DNA of 64,000 nt from Ophiosphaerella korrae (GCA_028456385.1 JALNQF010000008.1:1-64000); one strand, 5' to 3'. Shown: positions 1 to 12,045, counted from the first letter of the stretch. The notes: generated from the letters alone by a model not told the origin. Translations and numbers: made by a program.

Positions 1-76
1 AGAAGAAGAAGAAGAAGAAGAAGAAGAAGAAGAAGAAGAAGAAGAAGAAGAAGAAGAAGAAGAAGAAGAAGAAGAA
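1..76. repeat. (AGA)n trinucleotide microsatellite
   Basis: The window opens in an essentially uninterrupted AGA/AAG repeat of about 25 units, ending at the first GGAG. It runs off the left edge, so its full length is unknown. No coding frame continues from it. Confidence 0.97.
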
Positions 77-3000
77 GGAGAGGACGGGGTTTTAAGGTAT
101 GGATATATCGTGTTGGTTTGAGAGGTGACAGATTATTCGTAACACAGCATAGTTGTCAATATGGGGACAATTTTGTAATCATAGACTGATCATGTTATTG
201 AGATTCCTTGAGTCTATCCTTGAGATCATCGTAATCAATACTCCCCGGAATTCCTCCTGGACTGGTATGCGATCTACGTTGTGCTTTCATTTACACCACT
301 CGCCAACAGTCATTGCTCGGGGAAGGGAGGCAGCGGCTATCGAGCGCGACACTAAAATCCAAAAGGCAATGAATGAACATCTATTACTATGTATGACGTT
401 TGAGCATGTTCTTTTAGCGCAATAATTATAACAGCTTGCATGACACCAAAGCAATGCACAGCATGTATCTTGTGGTTAATATCGAGAATAGACATCGGAC
501 GTGCATAGAACATTCCGCGTTCTTTCTCATTTATCCGAAACACGGCGTCTGCGACTGCAGCCATGTGGTGATAGCGTTATCATTACGACGCGATGTAATG
601 CGGAGATGTATATTTTAAAGGACGAACGCCTGCTTTGTGCAGGAAATGGCCACATCATTGTTTACCTGATACATAATGTCTCGATTAGTGTCTCTCGATT
701 GGTGGCGTGTCAGCTGCTTACAGTAATTTGCACCAATACGTGCTTATTTGTGAATTGCACATTTTCGGCTGCTAATAGACGTGCAGGTTGGCCAGAAGCA
801 CACGTAAGCTTTCGCCCAAGCCGTAACAGATTTTTGCCAGATTTTCCACAAGGATGGAAACCCTAGGAAAGTATAATAATCAGCCGAATGCGTGTCCCTA
901 ATATGGAAATTGGGTTCCTTCGACTGGCGCCGTATTCAACATGTCTGAAGGCTTCTGCCGTAGTCTAGTCGGGCCCCGTTTCGAAGCCCCGTAGTTTAGG
1001 GTATCGGTGCATTTACTATTGCGGATTTACCCATGTACCGTTTACGCGACATGGCGGGGTTGCCGAGCCTGGAACCGGGAATATGATCCTTGTTGGTTGG
1101 GGTGGTATCCTGGATTGCCCCTTTGCCATTGGTGTCTTTAACATTACAGTGCAGCGTGCAAACGTTTGGTTTCTTGGACATGACATGTGTCAAACAAAAA
1201 GTCGAATCAAGGGATCATGACACCGTGAAATTTCCTAATATCACGCAGGGGAGCAATGGCCAGCGTCCCGCGACCTGTCATGGCTGCCCAAAAAGTATCC
1301 GTGCAGATAAGATCTCCAATCGATAGAGCGGGTAATGGGCTTGGTGAAACGGTAGGGCAGACCTGGGCGGTTGGTGAGGTACCGCGGCCTTGGCAGTGCA
1401 ACGACGTGCTTCAGCGAGGTCCTAGGCTTCGCTAGTAGGAGCCGTGGCTGGCGGATTAGAATTGAGAAGAGTTGGACTATGGAGAATGTTTCGAGACATG
1501 TTCAAAATGTTGGGAAGTGCTTGCAGCGCATCAGTTTTGTAAACTAGAATGTCAACGGTGAGGCCGTGATCGCCCCAAAACTGATAGACCGTAGCCTGGG
1601 TATTGTAGGGAGCAAAAGATTTCCGTCTACCATGTACCTAACGGCCGTTGGACGACTGTTAGTACGACTAGAATTGTAACCTGACATGACCATTAGGAAA
1701 TGTTGTTTCCTATGCTTCCAAGGCGGCTGAGGGAAATGCCACTGTGACCAAGGGATGCCGTTATCCATGCACACTCTCGGAGGCCACGAAGCACTCGGCT
1801 TGTTCTGTGACCTACCGCATTCGGCACTCTGGAGGCCTTGGTGGCAGAATGGGCAGAATACCTAGTGATGCGCTCACATGCCGCTAATCCGGCCCCACTT
1901 GGCAAAAGTGATGTTCAGATTTGGAGAAAAAGCACGAATAGGTCACCCCTGCAGACGTTCTGCAAAGGTGAGCGCAGGGGGGGGGGGGATGGTCATTGCG
2001 GGCTTACAGCTGCGGCGAGGGCTCACCAGTGATGACATAGCATGCACCTCCAAAGGGATGTGTAGGGCTGCTATGAAGGTTTCTGGGCAGCGACCATGAA
2101 GCGCTGAGATGGTGGACGGGCTAGGTTGAGGTCGTGATGGTGGAGGGGAAGGTTCGGAGTTGGAGAATGGCTGCGATGTGTGGTTCTCAGCACGTGGCGA
2201 GCTTAAGCGAATCAGGCTTATCGATACCTCACCGTCGGCTGGGGTGGCGTGCCGTCCGCCCCTAGGCCGTTACCATGACCGGAGAGCGAAATTGATCACG
2301 ACCGGGTTTATGATGCACGCTTCGACGATCAAGCAGGCCACCCTTCTGTCTCGTTTGTTGATTTGCATGCAATTGGGCAGGAGACACAGAATCAGTCCCG
2401 CTGCGAGGTCCCGCCCTGTCGCTTCGAAAGCGCTGGGCCTTGCCCGACTGGGAAAGGCGTGAAACGAGGGATAGATGCTCGCCAGCCAAAACAACAGGAA
2501 GACCGACGGCACTCTCGGACGGCGTTGGCTCCAAGCGCCACAAGCCCCCGCGGCTCGCTGTTTCGAAACGTAGAGAGAAGTCCGCTTCTGCAGGTACGCG
2601 ACTTGGTCTTGCTGACATTGGCCACGCCGCAGTCAGGGGGCGCCCGCCGAGATCCATCAGCTGGGTATTTTCGATTACGATGCAAGTCGCACAAACGCAG
2701 TGCAGGCGCTGGATCTGGTCATCCTGATGCAAGGATCCAAATGTGCCCCTCGCCGTGTCTTGGTATTGTGGTTTGGAAACGTCTTTAAAGCCTGCATGCT
2801 GCTCATCTGGAAAGCCGGCATCACTTCCAGTGGCATCCAATCCCTCGTGAACAAGACAGGCAAGCCTTCGTCGACATTCCTTTTACTTCACTCCTTTCTG
2901 TGCACAAACGCCGGGCCGTTCATCTTCTTTACGCTCACCTGTTACCTACGGGTTGATCTCACAACGTTCACCAAAACTTCAACGCGTCACAGAGATCAAA

Positions 3001-3091
3001 GAAAATCTTTCACTGCTGCACATAAGGATTTTTATATCCTTTGCGCGATATCCAAAATTCTTCACAACAACACTCTCTTTGCAAACACAAA
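77..3091. other. gene-empty stretch
   Basis: About 3 kb with only short overlapping frames on both strands, none with a recognisable domain or splice-linked continuation. It contains a 12-G run near 1977-1988. The last few hundred bases are the upstream region of the LPMO gene. Confidence 0.5.
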
Positions 3092-4327
3092 ATGTATCCG
3101 AAAGCAATTTCAATGCTCGCCCTGGTTGGCGCAGCTCAAGCTCATATGAGCATGTACTTCCCGAAACCTCTTGGTGGAGCCCCGTCTATCAACAAACAGT
3201 CCACCACGCTCGATAAACAGTTCAATTATCCTCTCGGCTGCTGCGGTGCAGATGGTGGCCCTACTAAACCGAGCCCTGGCATCTGCCGTGGTCACCTTGA
3301 TAAGTTCGATACCGAAGAGGCTTCCGTGACTTGGCAACCTGGCCAAGATGCGTACTTCCAACTCACTGATTTCACTTACGACCCTGGTGCGCCTGGCTCC
3401 ACTCACAACGGAGGCTCTTGCCAAGTTGGCTTCTCTGTTGACAAAGGCCAGACCTGGAAGGTCGCCGCATCGTATCATGGTGCTTGCCCCAAGCACACCG
3501 AAGACGGCTCTCCCGAAGCCCAAACTTTCGACTTCAAGGTCCCTACTGGTATGCCTGAGGGAGACGCCCTGTTCGCCTGGGTGTGGTTAAACCGCGAACA
3601 TGAGGCCTTTGTCAACTGTGGAAAAGTCAAGATTGCTGGTGGCTCTGGAGGCACTGCTCCGTCAAACCCATCTCAGTCCACATCACCAAAGCCGTCATCT
3701 GCCCCCAGCTCCCAGCCAAAGCCCTCAGGCACTCAGCCAAAGCCCTCCGTAAGTGCCTCGCCACAACAGCCTGTGGAGGGTGAGCCTGTAGCTTCCTCTC
3801 GACCATCTACTTCAGGTGGTCCTAATCGCCCTCGCCCATCCTCTACCTCTAGCAGCATGCGTGCTCGACCAACGCCACCTACCGATGCTGATGGATCTGG
3901 AGACTCTGAAGACTCTGAAGACTCCGAATATGACTGGTGGGCCAATCGTCCCCACAAGGAAGTTAGGGAGGGTGCTCGCAGGTATACTGTCGATGGTCAC
4001 TCCTGTGAGTGCCGCCGCGAGCCTGGTAACTCCCGCTGCTACTGCGATTCCGACAACAGCCCAGCCGAGAAGCGCGCTGCGCTTGAGAAGAAGGCTCTTC
4101 GTATTCACCGCCGCAATTTGTACAAGCGTGTCGATGCTTGCGACTGGGCTACCGCTCCTGCTATGGAAACTTCATACTACACCGTTGACGCTAAGTGTGC
4201 TCCCAATGCTAAACTCAACACTCCTACCAGCGATACATTTGAGCTTGGCTGGAATGTCAACTGCGGCGTAGTCCAGGGAGACGGTGAATACAAGATCAAG
4301 ATGATGGATTGCAACATGTATGGTTGA
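3092..4327 (+). CDS. AA11-like secreted lytic polysaccharide monooxygenase with long C-terminal extension
   Basis: A single-exon gene for 411 aa. The chosen start gives a signal peptide (residues 1-17, ending AQA) followed directly by His18, which becomes the N-terminal copper-binding His of the mature enzyme. An upstream in-frame ATG at 3041 would spoil this. The catalytic domain spans about 18-180 and carries the second copper His at H105 (THNGGSCQ) and a WVWLN...EAFVNC block typical of AA11, whose known members oxidise chitin. The residue matching the axial Tyr of AA11 appears to be Phe173. A Ser/Pro/Lys linker (about 183-265) and an acidic SEDSEDSE patch follow. A Cys-rich stretch (CECRREPGNSRCYCDSD) and a final Cys-bearing block of about 60 aa of unknown function complete the protein. 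The family assignment is good; the substrate is inferred. Confidence 0.8.
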   Translation: MYPKAISMLALVGAAQAHMSMYFPKPLGGAPSINKQSTTLDKQFNYPLGCCGADGGPTKPSPGICRGHLDKFDTEEASVTWQPGQDAYFQLTDFTYDPGAPGSTHNGGSCQVGFSVDKGQTWKVAASYHGACPKHTEDGSPEAQTFDFKVPTGMPEGDALFAWVWLNREHEAFVNCGKVKIAGGSGGTAPSNPSQSTSPKPSSAPSSQPKPSGTQPKPSVSASPQQPVEGEPVASSRPSTSGGPNRPRPSSTSSSMRARPTPPTDADGSGDSEDSEDSEYDWWANRPHKEVREGARRYTVDGHSCECRREPGNSRCYCDSDNSPAEKRAALEKKALRIHRRNLYKRVDACDWATAPAMETSYYTVDAKCAPNAKLNTPTSDTFELGWNVNCGVVQGDGEYKIKMMDCNMYG

Positions 4328-5261
4328 ATTTGAGCTCAGCTGCATTGATCGTCTACACTTCCTGCAGTATACCCTTTCACTTCTATCCTATCGCTTACAA
4401 TACCACTTTTGGATACTTGTCCTCTTTCTTCTCTTCTTTATCGTGTACGGATTACACTGTGTAGCTCGTGGTACACTCTACATTTTGTCTCGTGTTACGC
4501 TTTTGATAGCACGGGCTTGAATTTGCCTGGGACTGGCTTGCTCTCATAGCGATTGGGCATGAAGGTTTGTCGGTTTCCTTTATTATGTCATTCACGTTTA
4601 TATATTATGAAAATGGTCGGGTTGGGGTTGGGAAGGATAAAAAGGCAAGGCATGGAATGGGATCATGAAACGGTGTACAAATAGTGAACTATCAACAAAT
4701 CAATTGGTTTCTGAAATGGAATTTGTGTTTTGGTCAGTGAATATACTGTTGCGAATTGAAAAATGCAGTCTGATTAGCAATGGATATGCCCACTCCAAAC
4801 CTTGACAAAAAAGCGATTGGAATTTAGCGAAAAGTATTGTATTTTATAGGTGAACTTGGTTTTAGAGTCAAGACTCAAGGAACTTCAGCAGGAAGAATGG
4901 TGATATTCCATGATGTTGATGTTGGTGGTTGTGGAGGCACTGGTGGGTCGTGATGTCATCAGGCTAAACCGCAGTGAGATGTTTCCGCTCAATCGAATTG
5001 GAGGACGGCGGTACGTCTCCAAGGCTCCACCATACCCCTCATGTAACGGGGCCTTGCCAACAGGATTTGGTTTCAATGTACGCGCTCCGGTCATGCCGCC
5101 ATATATCGTGGCTGTTATATGCTTGCCGCGTGCCCGCGTTGCCCTAGTCGTTACCCCCTCTCCCGCCTAACAACACCAACTGTTGATACCAGATCCACTG
5201 GGCATACCGCGTGCCTGACCCAATCGCGAGCGGATCGCATGACAACAATTTTGCTCCCACA
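4328..5261. other. intergenic, no gene seen
   Basis: This is the 3' flank of the LPMO gene and the 5' flank of the SnoaL-like gene. It is partly AT-rich. No supported coding or RNA feature was seen. Confidence 0.5.
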
Positions 5262-6595
5262 ATGGCTCTACAGTACTTGGCAGACACCAACGGCTGGCTC
5301 TCGTTCAAGCACAGCACCCCCGTGCTGTACATTACAGCCGAGGATGAAGAATTCGACCTGGAAACCATGCGCGCCTGGCGAGACGAGGGCTTCAACGTCA
5401 AGTATGTCCCCATGGGCAAAGGAGGAAAGCAATATGTGCAGACCTTGTATAAATTAGGCGACAGCATGGGCATTGGAGAACGATACGCCGTCGTAGGTAG
5501 GGTGTCCTCTTCCACAACCAGGGAACCGTGTAGCGCAATCTCGGCTGACTAGGTAGTAAGCATTCGGTGACGCAGCTGCCGTGTGTCTGGAGATATTCTC
5601 AGAGCCTAAGACGGCGACCTCCAAGCTCTGTTCCCTCATTGCATACTACCCATCCTCGATACCGGACACCCGGCATCGCTTCACCTCGTCTTTTCGCGTT
5701 CTGGTCCATCTTGCGCAAGGCACTGCTGGAAATGGAGGCACCGTGGGTGTCACGCGCCGCCCTGAGGTTTTGGGCATTCAAGGGAAGCGCAGAACGGTCC
5801 AGAAGCGCATCACTACAGGCATAGGCGCAGGAAACCAACAGGATCAGGTCACATATCCCATCTTCACATATGAAGGTGTAGACGTAGGCTTCGCCGAGCA
5901 CGATCTGGAAGAGTATGATGCAGTTGCAGATGCCATTGCTTGGAGCCGCAGCTTGAGCATGGTTCGCAGAGGATTCGGCGCAGAGGTGGATTTGGAAAAG
6001 GTGTGGGACATCAACGAAGAACGTACGCAAACCAAACGCACTTTATAATTCAGATAAAATCTAACAAGTAGCAGATAAGTACCGTGGCAAAGACCTCGAG
6101 GCACTCCTCAATACCTACGTCAACCACCCAACACCCTTCGTAAACTTTACTCCCACCATGATCGGCGGGCACGGTCCCCAAGAGCTCCGTCGCTTCTACC
6201 GCGACTACTTCCTCAAGGACGCCCCGCCAACCATGCATATGCGCCTTATCTCGCGAACAATCGGTGTAGACAAAATCGTAGACGAACTCTACATCCAGTT
6301 CAAGCACACATGCCACATCCCTTGGATTCTACCCGGTGTTTCACCAACCAACCAAAAAGTAGAAATAGTAGTTGTGAGCATAGTGGCCTTCAGGGCTGGC
6401 AAGGTTTGGTCAGAGCGCATATACTGGGATCAAGCGAGCGTGCTTTTCCAAGTCGGTCTCTTGGATCCAGATGAGGTGCCAGATAAGTTTAAGAAAGATG
6501 GCTTGGAGATGCTGCCCGTTAGTGGAAGTGAAGCTGCAAGGAAAGTCATGGATGTTGAAGCCGAGGATGCCAACGACATGATTGAAGATTGGTGA
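5262..6595 (+). CDS. dienelactone-hydrolase-related/SnoaL-like (NTF2-fold) protein
   Basis: Three exons: 5262-5496, 5561-6022 and about 6075-6595 (acceptor at 6071 or 6074). The first intron joins YAVV to AFGDAAAVCLEIF in phase. The ATG at 5262 has A at -3 and begins MALQYLADTNGWLSF; an upstream in-frame ATG at 5211 is less likely. The N-terminal half resembles the fungal proteins annotated carboxymethylenebutenolidase, but I see no GxCxGG-type nucleophile motif, so hydrolase activity is doubtful. The C-terminal half has the NTF2-like signature: NHPTPFVNFTPTMIGG, then LRRFYRDYFLKDAPP, then a KVWSERIYWDQASVLFQVGL segment. This matches the SnoaL-like end of those proteins. The substrate and pathway are unknown. 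Confidence 0.72.
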
Positions 6596-7171
6596 GGTGT
6601 TGAGTAGAGAAGTGTTTGTAGACCGTCTTTTGGGGTTAATTGGTAGGTAATCATTGTCTTGCTCGTTTGATACCTTGACTCGAGGATGCGCATTATTCAT
6701 CAGAGTATTGCACTGTTCGCCTATTGGCATTCTGTTATTATATTTTATTGGTTAATGGCTCGGCGAATTGGATTCTGTTAGTGACTGAGCTTTACGAACG
6801 CACTTATTTGTGTAGATGATATCGTGAGAGTCTTGTTTATTGACTGGCAGTGAACTGATATATTGGAGACTTTGACAAACGATTCCAGAAAGAACACCTT
6901 TATATTGGTAGATAAAATATAGCATCATGATACATCTAACAACACGCAGGGTAGAGAAAAAAAACAGGTCTCCAATTTCCTGATTCAAACGAAGTTCTCC
7001 ATTGTTCTTCGTGACATAGCATTGTGAATGAATGCACGTGGATCCAACGCCGAATATTTCACAGTCTGTACTGTCCCATCACGCTATACGCTGCAGACCA
7101 GCGTACTTAAAATCGTTATGCACGCTGTTTTTACCACCAAGCAGGCTCTTGAACACCGCATCCATACCTAA
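6596..7171. other. intergenic / 5' flank of Fig1-like gene
   Basis: An AT-rich 3' flank followed by possible 5' sequence of the Fig1-like gene. An ATG at 7118 is in frame with that gene's first exon but is cut off by a TAA at 7169-7171. Confidence 0.4.
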
Positions 7172-8769
7172 ATCTACACCTACGAACAGAATGTCAGGCG
7201 GCGCATAGAGTACGTCCCAGACCAAAATTTACTCGAGGAGCATCTGCTAATCCTCGATGTAGGAAATCGAGCCAAGGGGCTGTATAGGAATGGCGGCTGG
7301 ATCAATTGGCTCGCATGGCTCGCCATGTTGTTCTATGGTACGCAGCACCTAATTAGAAGACTGATGCTATATATAAAGGTACTAACGGAACATAGTCATC
7401 GTCACCCTCGGCTGCCTGAACAGAACAAAGGGCTCTGTCAACCTATATCTCGCCTCCATGGCACTAAGCGAGGGCACTGATATCCGAATCGGGTACTTTG
7501 GTATCTCCCCTACCCCTTCCCACCTATTCGTATAGCCTAGAAAATAACACCGAAACCAGGTGTATGCGTTATAATTCGAGCAACGGAAGGCTCCTGGTTG
7601 TGTTCGCGCTTCGTCAATGGCGAAAAGGGGCTTGACGGGAAACTCATCTCGCTCGTCAAGGCCGCCAAACGACTCCAGTGGAACGCCATGTATCCTCTCC
7701 CAGCCATTACAGCAGGCGCGCTCTTCATTCTTTGGCTATCCTATCTCCTTTTTCGACATCGCTCGCTGACCGGAAAGCGCTATACGGTTGTCTGCCTATG
7801 GGCCTCTTGCGCGATTGGATTTGCGGGCGCGCTGATTCCGATGATGTTGGGGCAAGCGCTTCGTTATGCGGGGCCCGTGTATGGAAGTACGTTGAAGATG
7901 AAGATTAATGTGTTGAGCATTGTTTTTACGTGGGTCGCGTTTGGCTTTCATTTGGCCTATGTAGGGTTGATTGTGTGGCATGACAAGCGGGAGGGTGGCT
8001 ACGCTGGTGGTGATTATGAAGGGTAGGTAGGAGTATAAAAAATGTTGATGGTTCTTTGCTGATTGTTTAGCAGTGAGTAAAACCCCGAGTCGTCCTGCCA
8101 AGTGTTGGTTACACTATCTGAGTGCCCTTTTGTCGAGCTGCGACACGGAAACTACGGCCTCCCGTGTTCATTTTTGATCTGTTTGTGTTATACTAACTGT
8201 TCACATAAGCCAGACCGCCTTCGGTGATAGGAGGGCCAGGCGGTGATCCGGAGCCTGCTCAAGGACAACATGGTCCGCCGATAACTGAAGCACATGATGG
8301 GCCTCCGGGAGACTATGGGCCACCAGCAGAGGCTAGGCCAGCAATACATGTACCGTCAGGATCGGGTGGATATGGACTACCAGCAGCGGCAGTAGGTCAT
8401 GCGCAGCCGGCTTTTCAGGGACATAACGCTCATTCAATGGTTAGAAAACCAGCTGGGCCGAGCAGAGGGTATGTGCCAACAAGAGAGATGGTTCCACAAC
8501 AACCTACGTCTGGCTATGCTTCGGATTATACGGCTGGTGGCGGCGCATATCAAGACGGAGGTGCTGGTATGCCTGTGACCTCAAACAGCCCAGTATCACC
8601 AATATTGGACTATTACGGTCCATCGCTAGTTCATCGACAGAAAATCCCGCTGAATGCTAGTCCAATAGTCAACGCAACGCAGAATGGAAAGCCAGGCGAT
8701 GGCCCAAAGAAAAGTTTTACCAAGCCTAAACCCGGCCTGATAATCCCTTCGTCGAAAACTAGCACTTAA
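7172..8769 (+). CDS. Fig1/claudin-superfamily membrane protein (truncated tail)
   Basis: Four exons by splice logic: the open frame to 7337, 7396-7500, 7560-8022 and 8214-8769. The introns are 58, 59 and 191 nt, with branch sites actaac at 7381 and tactaac at 8191. The product has about four TM segments. After the first (WINWLAWLAMLFYVIVTLGC) comes GYFGVC followed 11 residues later by Cys, exactly the claudin-type motif G-phi-phi-G-x-C-(n)-C of Fig1, Dcv1 and Sur7-like proteins. Fig1 family members act in low-affinity Ca2+ entry and cell fusion during mating. The cytoplasmic tail is Pro/Gly-rich. The start is unresolved: no ATG follows the TAA at 7169 until 7325, which lies inside TM1. The tail ends at a TAA (8767-8769) in the middle of a repeat that continues downstream, so the gene may be degrading. 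Confidence 0.62.
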
Positions 8770-10177
8770 GACAAGGCCAGGGGTCCTCTTAAATCCATAC
8801 CAAGGTAGAGAACCTGGCGAAGGTTCAACGAAAGTCCTTCCCAAGCCTAAATTAAGCCTCTCAGTCCCTCCATCGGACGTTGGTACTCAAGATAAAGGCA
8901 AAGCTCCCCTAGAGTCCATCGAAACAAAACTAGCGCAAAATAGAATGCCAAACGGGGCTCCTGTGAGAGGTCCTGGCAGACCCAAACTAAGCTTATTAAC
9001 TCCTTCGAAGAATGCCTTTACTGTAGACAAGGGCAAAGCTCCTCTGAAATCAGGCGATGGTCTGCCGCAAGGTTCTTCTAAGCCCAAACTAAGCCTCTTA
9101 ATTACTTCGCCAAACGTCGGTGCTCAAGACAAAGGCAGGGCTCCAGTCCAGCCGGGTGTAGTAAATTTGACGCAAGATGGAAAACTGAGTGGCGGGTCGG
9201 GCACACGTCCTGATAAGCCTAATCTCGGCCTAACCATCCCATCAGACACCCAGGACAAGGGCAAAGCTTCTATTATACTAGGCTCCTCTGCTTCAACGCT
9301 TTACCGGAGCCTTGGTTGGCCGTCACTAAAGGGAAGGTCTGGTACTGTAAAATCTAGCAGATTCAGGCTTGGGAAAAAGGCAGTCGTTGCCCCACCCAAA
9401 TTACATTGCCTCATGCCAGGTTCGTTCCTACGGAAGACCGGGATGTCTTTGGGATCTTTGAAGGGCAAAAGACCCCTATCGCCTCCAAAGGGGAAGGGGT
9501 TGCAGGCTGGGCCCAGCAAGGTTGTAGGATCTAAGGAGCCAACCCGTAAACCGGACACGAGCAAGAATATTGAGCCTATGCCTGCAATAATGCCCGACTG
9601 GCTAGCATCGAAAAACCTGAAGGCCAAAGAGAGAAAACCCGTAGGCTAAGGAATGATTCCGTCCTTCGTTCAAGAGCCCAAGGGTGTTTCAAAGGCAAAG
9701 TTTTCTGCGCCACAGCTAAAGGCTTTCTGAATTGACAGAGGCTTCACGGGCGTGAAAGATAATAAGCCGGAGACCAAGCCTTTCAGTGTCGAGATCAAGA
9801 GTTCTTCGAAAGTAAGCTCACCGATGGGTAAAGGACTTTTTGGAGACAAAAAGCTGATACCCGCGAGTAAACCTGCAAAAGGTTGGCCGTTTAACTCAAC
9901 GAAGAGAGCAAAACCTTGTTCTGTGGCGAGGGGAGGAGTGTCTAGGGCCCCAAAAGTAAAGTCAACAAGTATATTTGGCGTAAAGAAGAGCTCGAGTATT
10001 CCCAAGCCGAAGAAAACGAGAGGAGCTGTCAAACCAACGAAGAAGAGCACGTCCTTTCACGCCCCGAAAAAGGCACGGGCGAAGACGGTCTTCCCTGCAG
10101 CAAAATCAGCGAAGAAAAAGGTATTGGCAAGTGTGTCTACAACAAAGACACGTGCGAAGAGTAAGAAGAAGAAATGA
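8770..10177 (+). pseudogene. decayed continuation of the Fig1-like tail, repeat-rich and basic
   Basis: After the TAA at 8767 the same kind of protein continues, but one frame over. That frame is open to 10177 except for TAA at 9647-9649 and TGA at 9728-9730. The first third repeats a motif of the form KPKLSLLxPS...QDKGKAPL five times (about 8713, 8834, 8975, 9085 and 9210). Where the other copies read (T/A)QDK, the first reads T-stop-DK, so CAA has become TAA. The rest is Lys/Ser-rich and ends in SKKKK. I read this as one long tail exon disabled by a frameshift near 8770-8806 and by nonsense changes. Undetected introns or assembly errors are the alternatives. Confidence 0.5.
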
Positions 10178-10293
10178 GGAGGACTCGAGAGACGTAGGGT
10201 GCGCAGAACACGCGTGGACACTGCCTTTACTAGAGCTGTGATTATAGATCATTTGAAGTAGAAGTTGCATCCGGATATGGTGCATATAATTAA

Positions 10294-11103
10294 TCAGTTT
10301 GACTTTGAACAACGGTAAGTAAGATTGAACTCGGCCTGGGTGGTGATTTTGTCGTCACATTTCTCATGATATATACAAACCCACCAACAGTAGCTGATGT
10401 TTTTCAACGCCGGAAAATGCAATAATAGGTAGGCATACTCAGATTTAAGCGGATTATCAGTATACCCACCTTCGCTAATACGACTGCAGGCTTTATGTCT
10501 GCTGAGAGTAAGCATATGAAGGCGCAAAAGGAGAAAGGAGGCGGTATTCACCCTTGATACGTTTCTTTTCATTTGTGCAGTCTTGGTCGGAATTTTCCAA
10601 TCGTTGACACCCCACCACCACCTTCGTAATCTTGCACCTACACCTCTCCCACTGAACTGGGCTGATTTATTCCAATGTCTCCAGCCACTGAGTAGGAGGG
10701 TATGCAAAACGCCTTGGGCAAAGCAAAAGATTATCTATCCCTATCAGCTAATGGAATCGTTTTTGCGTATGCTTTGCAAGCGCACCTGGTCTTTCAAGGT
10801 GATCCATAACACACCCTTCCAAGATTCAGCCTTTGCGATACTCTTTAGGTAGCTTTGCTCGAATCGAAGGTCGGGCAGCGGAGACATATTCTGTCGTCGC
10901 GGAACGGGGTGAAGGACGTTGATGGGGATTTCATCTTCAGCAATATCTGAGTCGACGTCTGGATCGGGGTAAGAGTCAAGGGTCACGGGCTGTTTCTCAG
11001 ATACGGTGGTGGATGGATTCAGGTCGTGCCGTGGCGATGGGTGTCGCTTGATAGAAGCGCTCTGTAGCGTGGACGCAATCTCGCTTGGTATTTCTGAATC
11101 CAT
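10294..11103 (-). CDS. ATG43/DUF1770 family protein
   Basis: The start is the ATG at 11103 (MDSEIPSEIASTLQSAS). Exon 1 runs 11103-10786 and ends LKDQ. A 51-nt intron (10735-10785, GTGCGC..GATAG) joins it to a second exon starting IIFCFAQGVLHTLLLSGWRHW. The N-terminal signatures (SIKRHPSPRHDLNP and PLPDLRFEQSYL) are those of the fungal DUF1770 family. In S. pombe that family is the mitophagy receptor Atg43, a mitochondrial outer-membrane protein that binds Atg8. The hydrophobic stretch FAQGVLHTLLLSGW would be the membrane part. The C-terminus is uncertain: the frame stays open to 10294, but a further intron with donor near 10561 could end the protein earlier. The gene is divergent from calcineurin B, with 227 bp between start codons. 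Confidence 0.68.
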
Positions 11104-11330
11104 GCTGTGGTTGTGACGCAATTCTCGATATGACTGATACTGAAAGCTTCGGGTTGAACAGTGGTGATGTAGTGGAGGCGCAGTCTTGGCAATTGACGTT
11201 GGCGGGCAGGACCCTTAGCTAGCTCGCCGCTCGCATGTCGAATTGAGCGCTCGGCCTGAGAACCCCACGACAACTACCACCCACATTCTTCCCCGTATCA
11301 ACCCGCTCTTCCCTATAAAAAACTGCCAAA

Positions 11331-12045
11331 ATGGGGAACCAACCGTCCGCAATACTAGACAACATTGCCTCCGGCTCCAACTGTGAGTACCTGGCAAAGG
11401 ATGCGGGCCGCTCGTGTGCCCGCGGGGCTGACATGCCTGTCGTGTTAACACCATGTAGTCGACCGTGAGGAGGTGGACAGGCTGAGGAAGCGCTTCATGA
11501 AGCTGGACAAGGTGCGCAATATTCATTACTATAGCCCGACCAACATCTACTGACCACTGGTACAGGATAACTCCGGCACCATCGAGCGCGACGAATTTCT
11601 AGCCCTTCCCCAAATATCCTCTAATCCACTTGCGACACGCATGATCGCTATCTTTGATGAAGACGGTGGAGGTGATGTCGACTTCCAAGAGTTTGTGTCT
11701 GGTCTCTCAGCATTCAGCAGCAAAGGAAACAAGGAGGAGAAACTCCGGTTTGCCTTCCGCGTTTACGACATTGATCGCGATGGGTATATCAGCAATGGCG
11801 AGCTCTTTATCGTGCTGAAGATGATGGTTGGCAGCAATCTGAAGGACCAGCAGCTGCAGCAGGTTCGTATTCACAACAGCAGGCGCATACACAACTGGTT
11901 ATCAGGCACTGACGCATGGCAGATCGTCGACAAGACCATTATGGAGGCAGACCTGGACCATGACGGCAAGATCAGCTTTGAAGAGTTTATGAAGATGGTT
12001 GAACATACCGACGTTTCCATGAGCATGACCTTGGATCAATTCTAG
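11331..12045 (+). CDS. CNB1: calcineurin regulatory subunit B
   Basis: Four exons: 11331-11382, 11459-11511, 11566-11862 and 11923-12045, all in phase with good GT..AG ends. The protein starts MGNQPS, with Gly2 available for N-myristoylation as in calcineurin B. It has four EF-hands whose loops read [12 protein letters not shown] (across intron 2), [24 protein letters not shown] and [12 protein letters not shown]. Introns interrupt EF-1 and lie before EF-4, as is common in fungal orthologues. The subunit binds and activates the calcineurin catalytic subunit, passing Ca2+ signals to Crz1-type transcription factors. Identity is very secure. Confidence 0.95.

Noticed and set aside
2262..2840. 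192-aa minus-strand frame with several overlapping frames on both strands
   Set aside because: No recognisable domain, no splice partners, and equally long frames on the opposite strand over the same bases; best explained as GC-rich chance.
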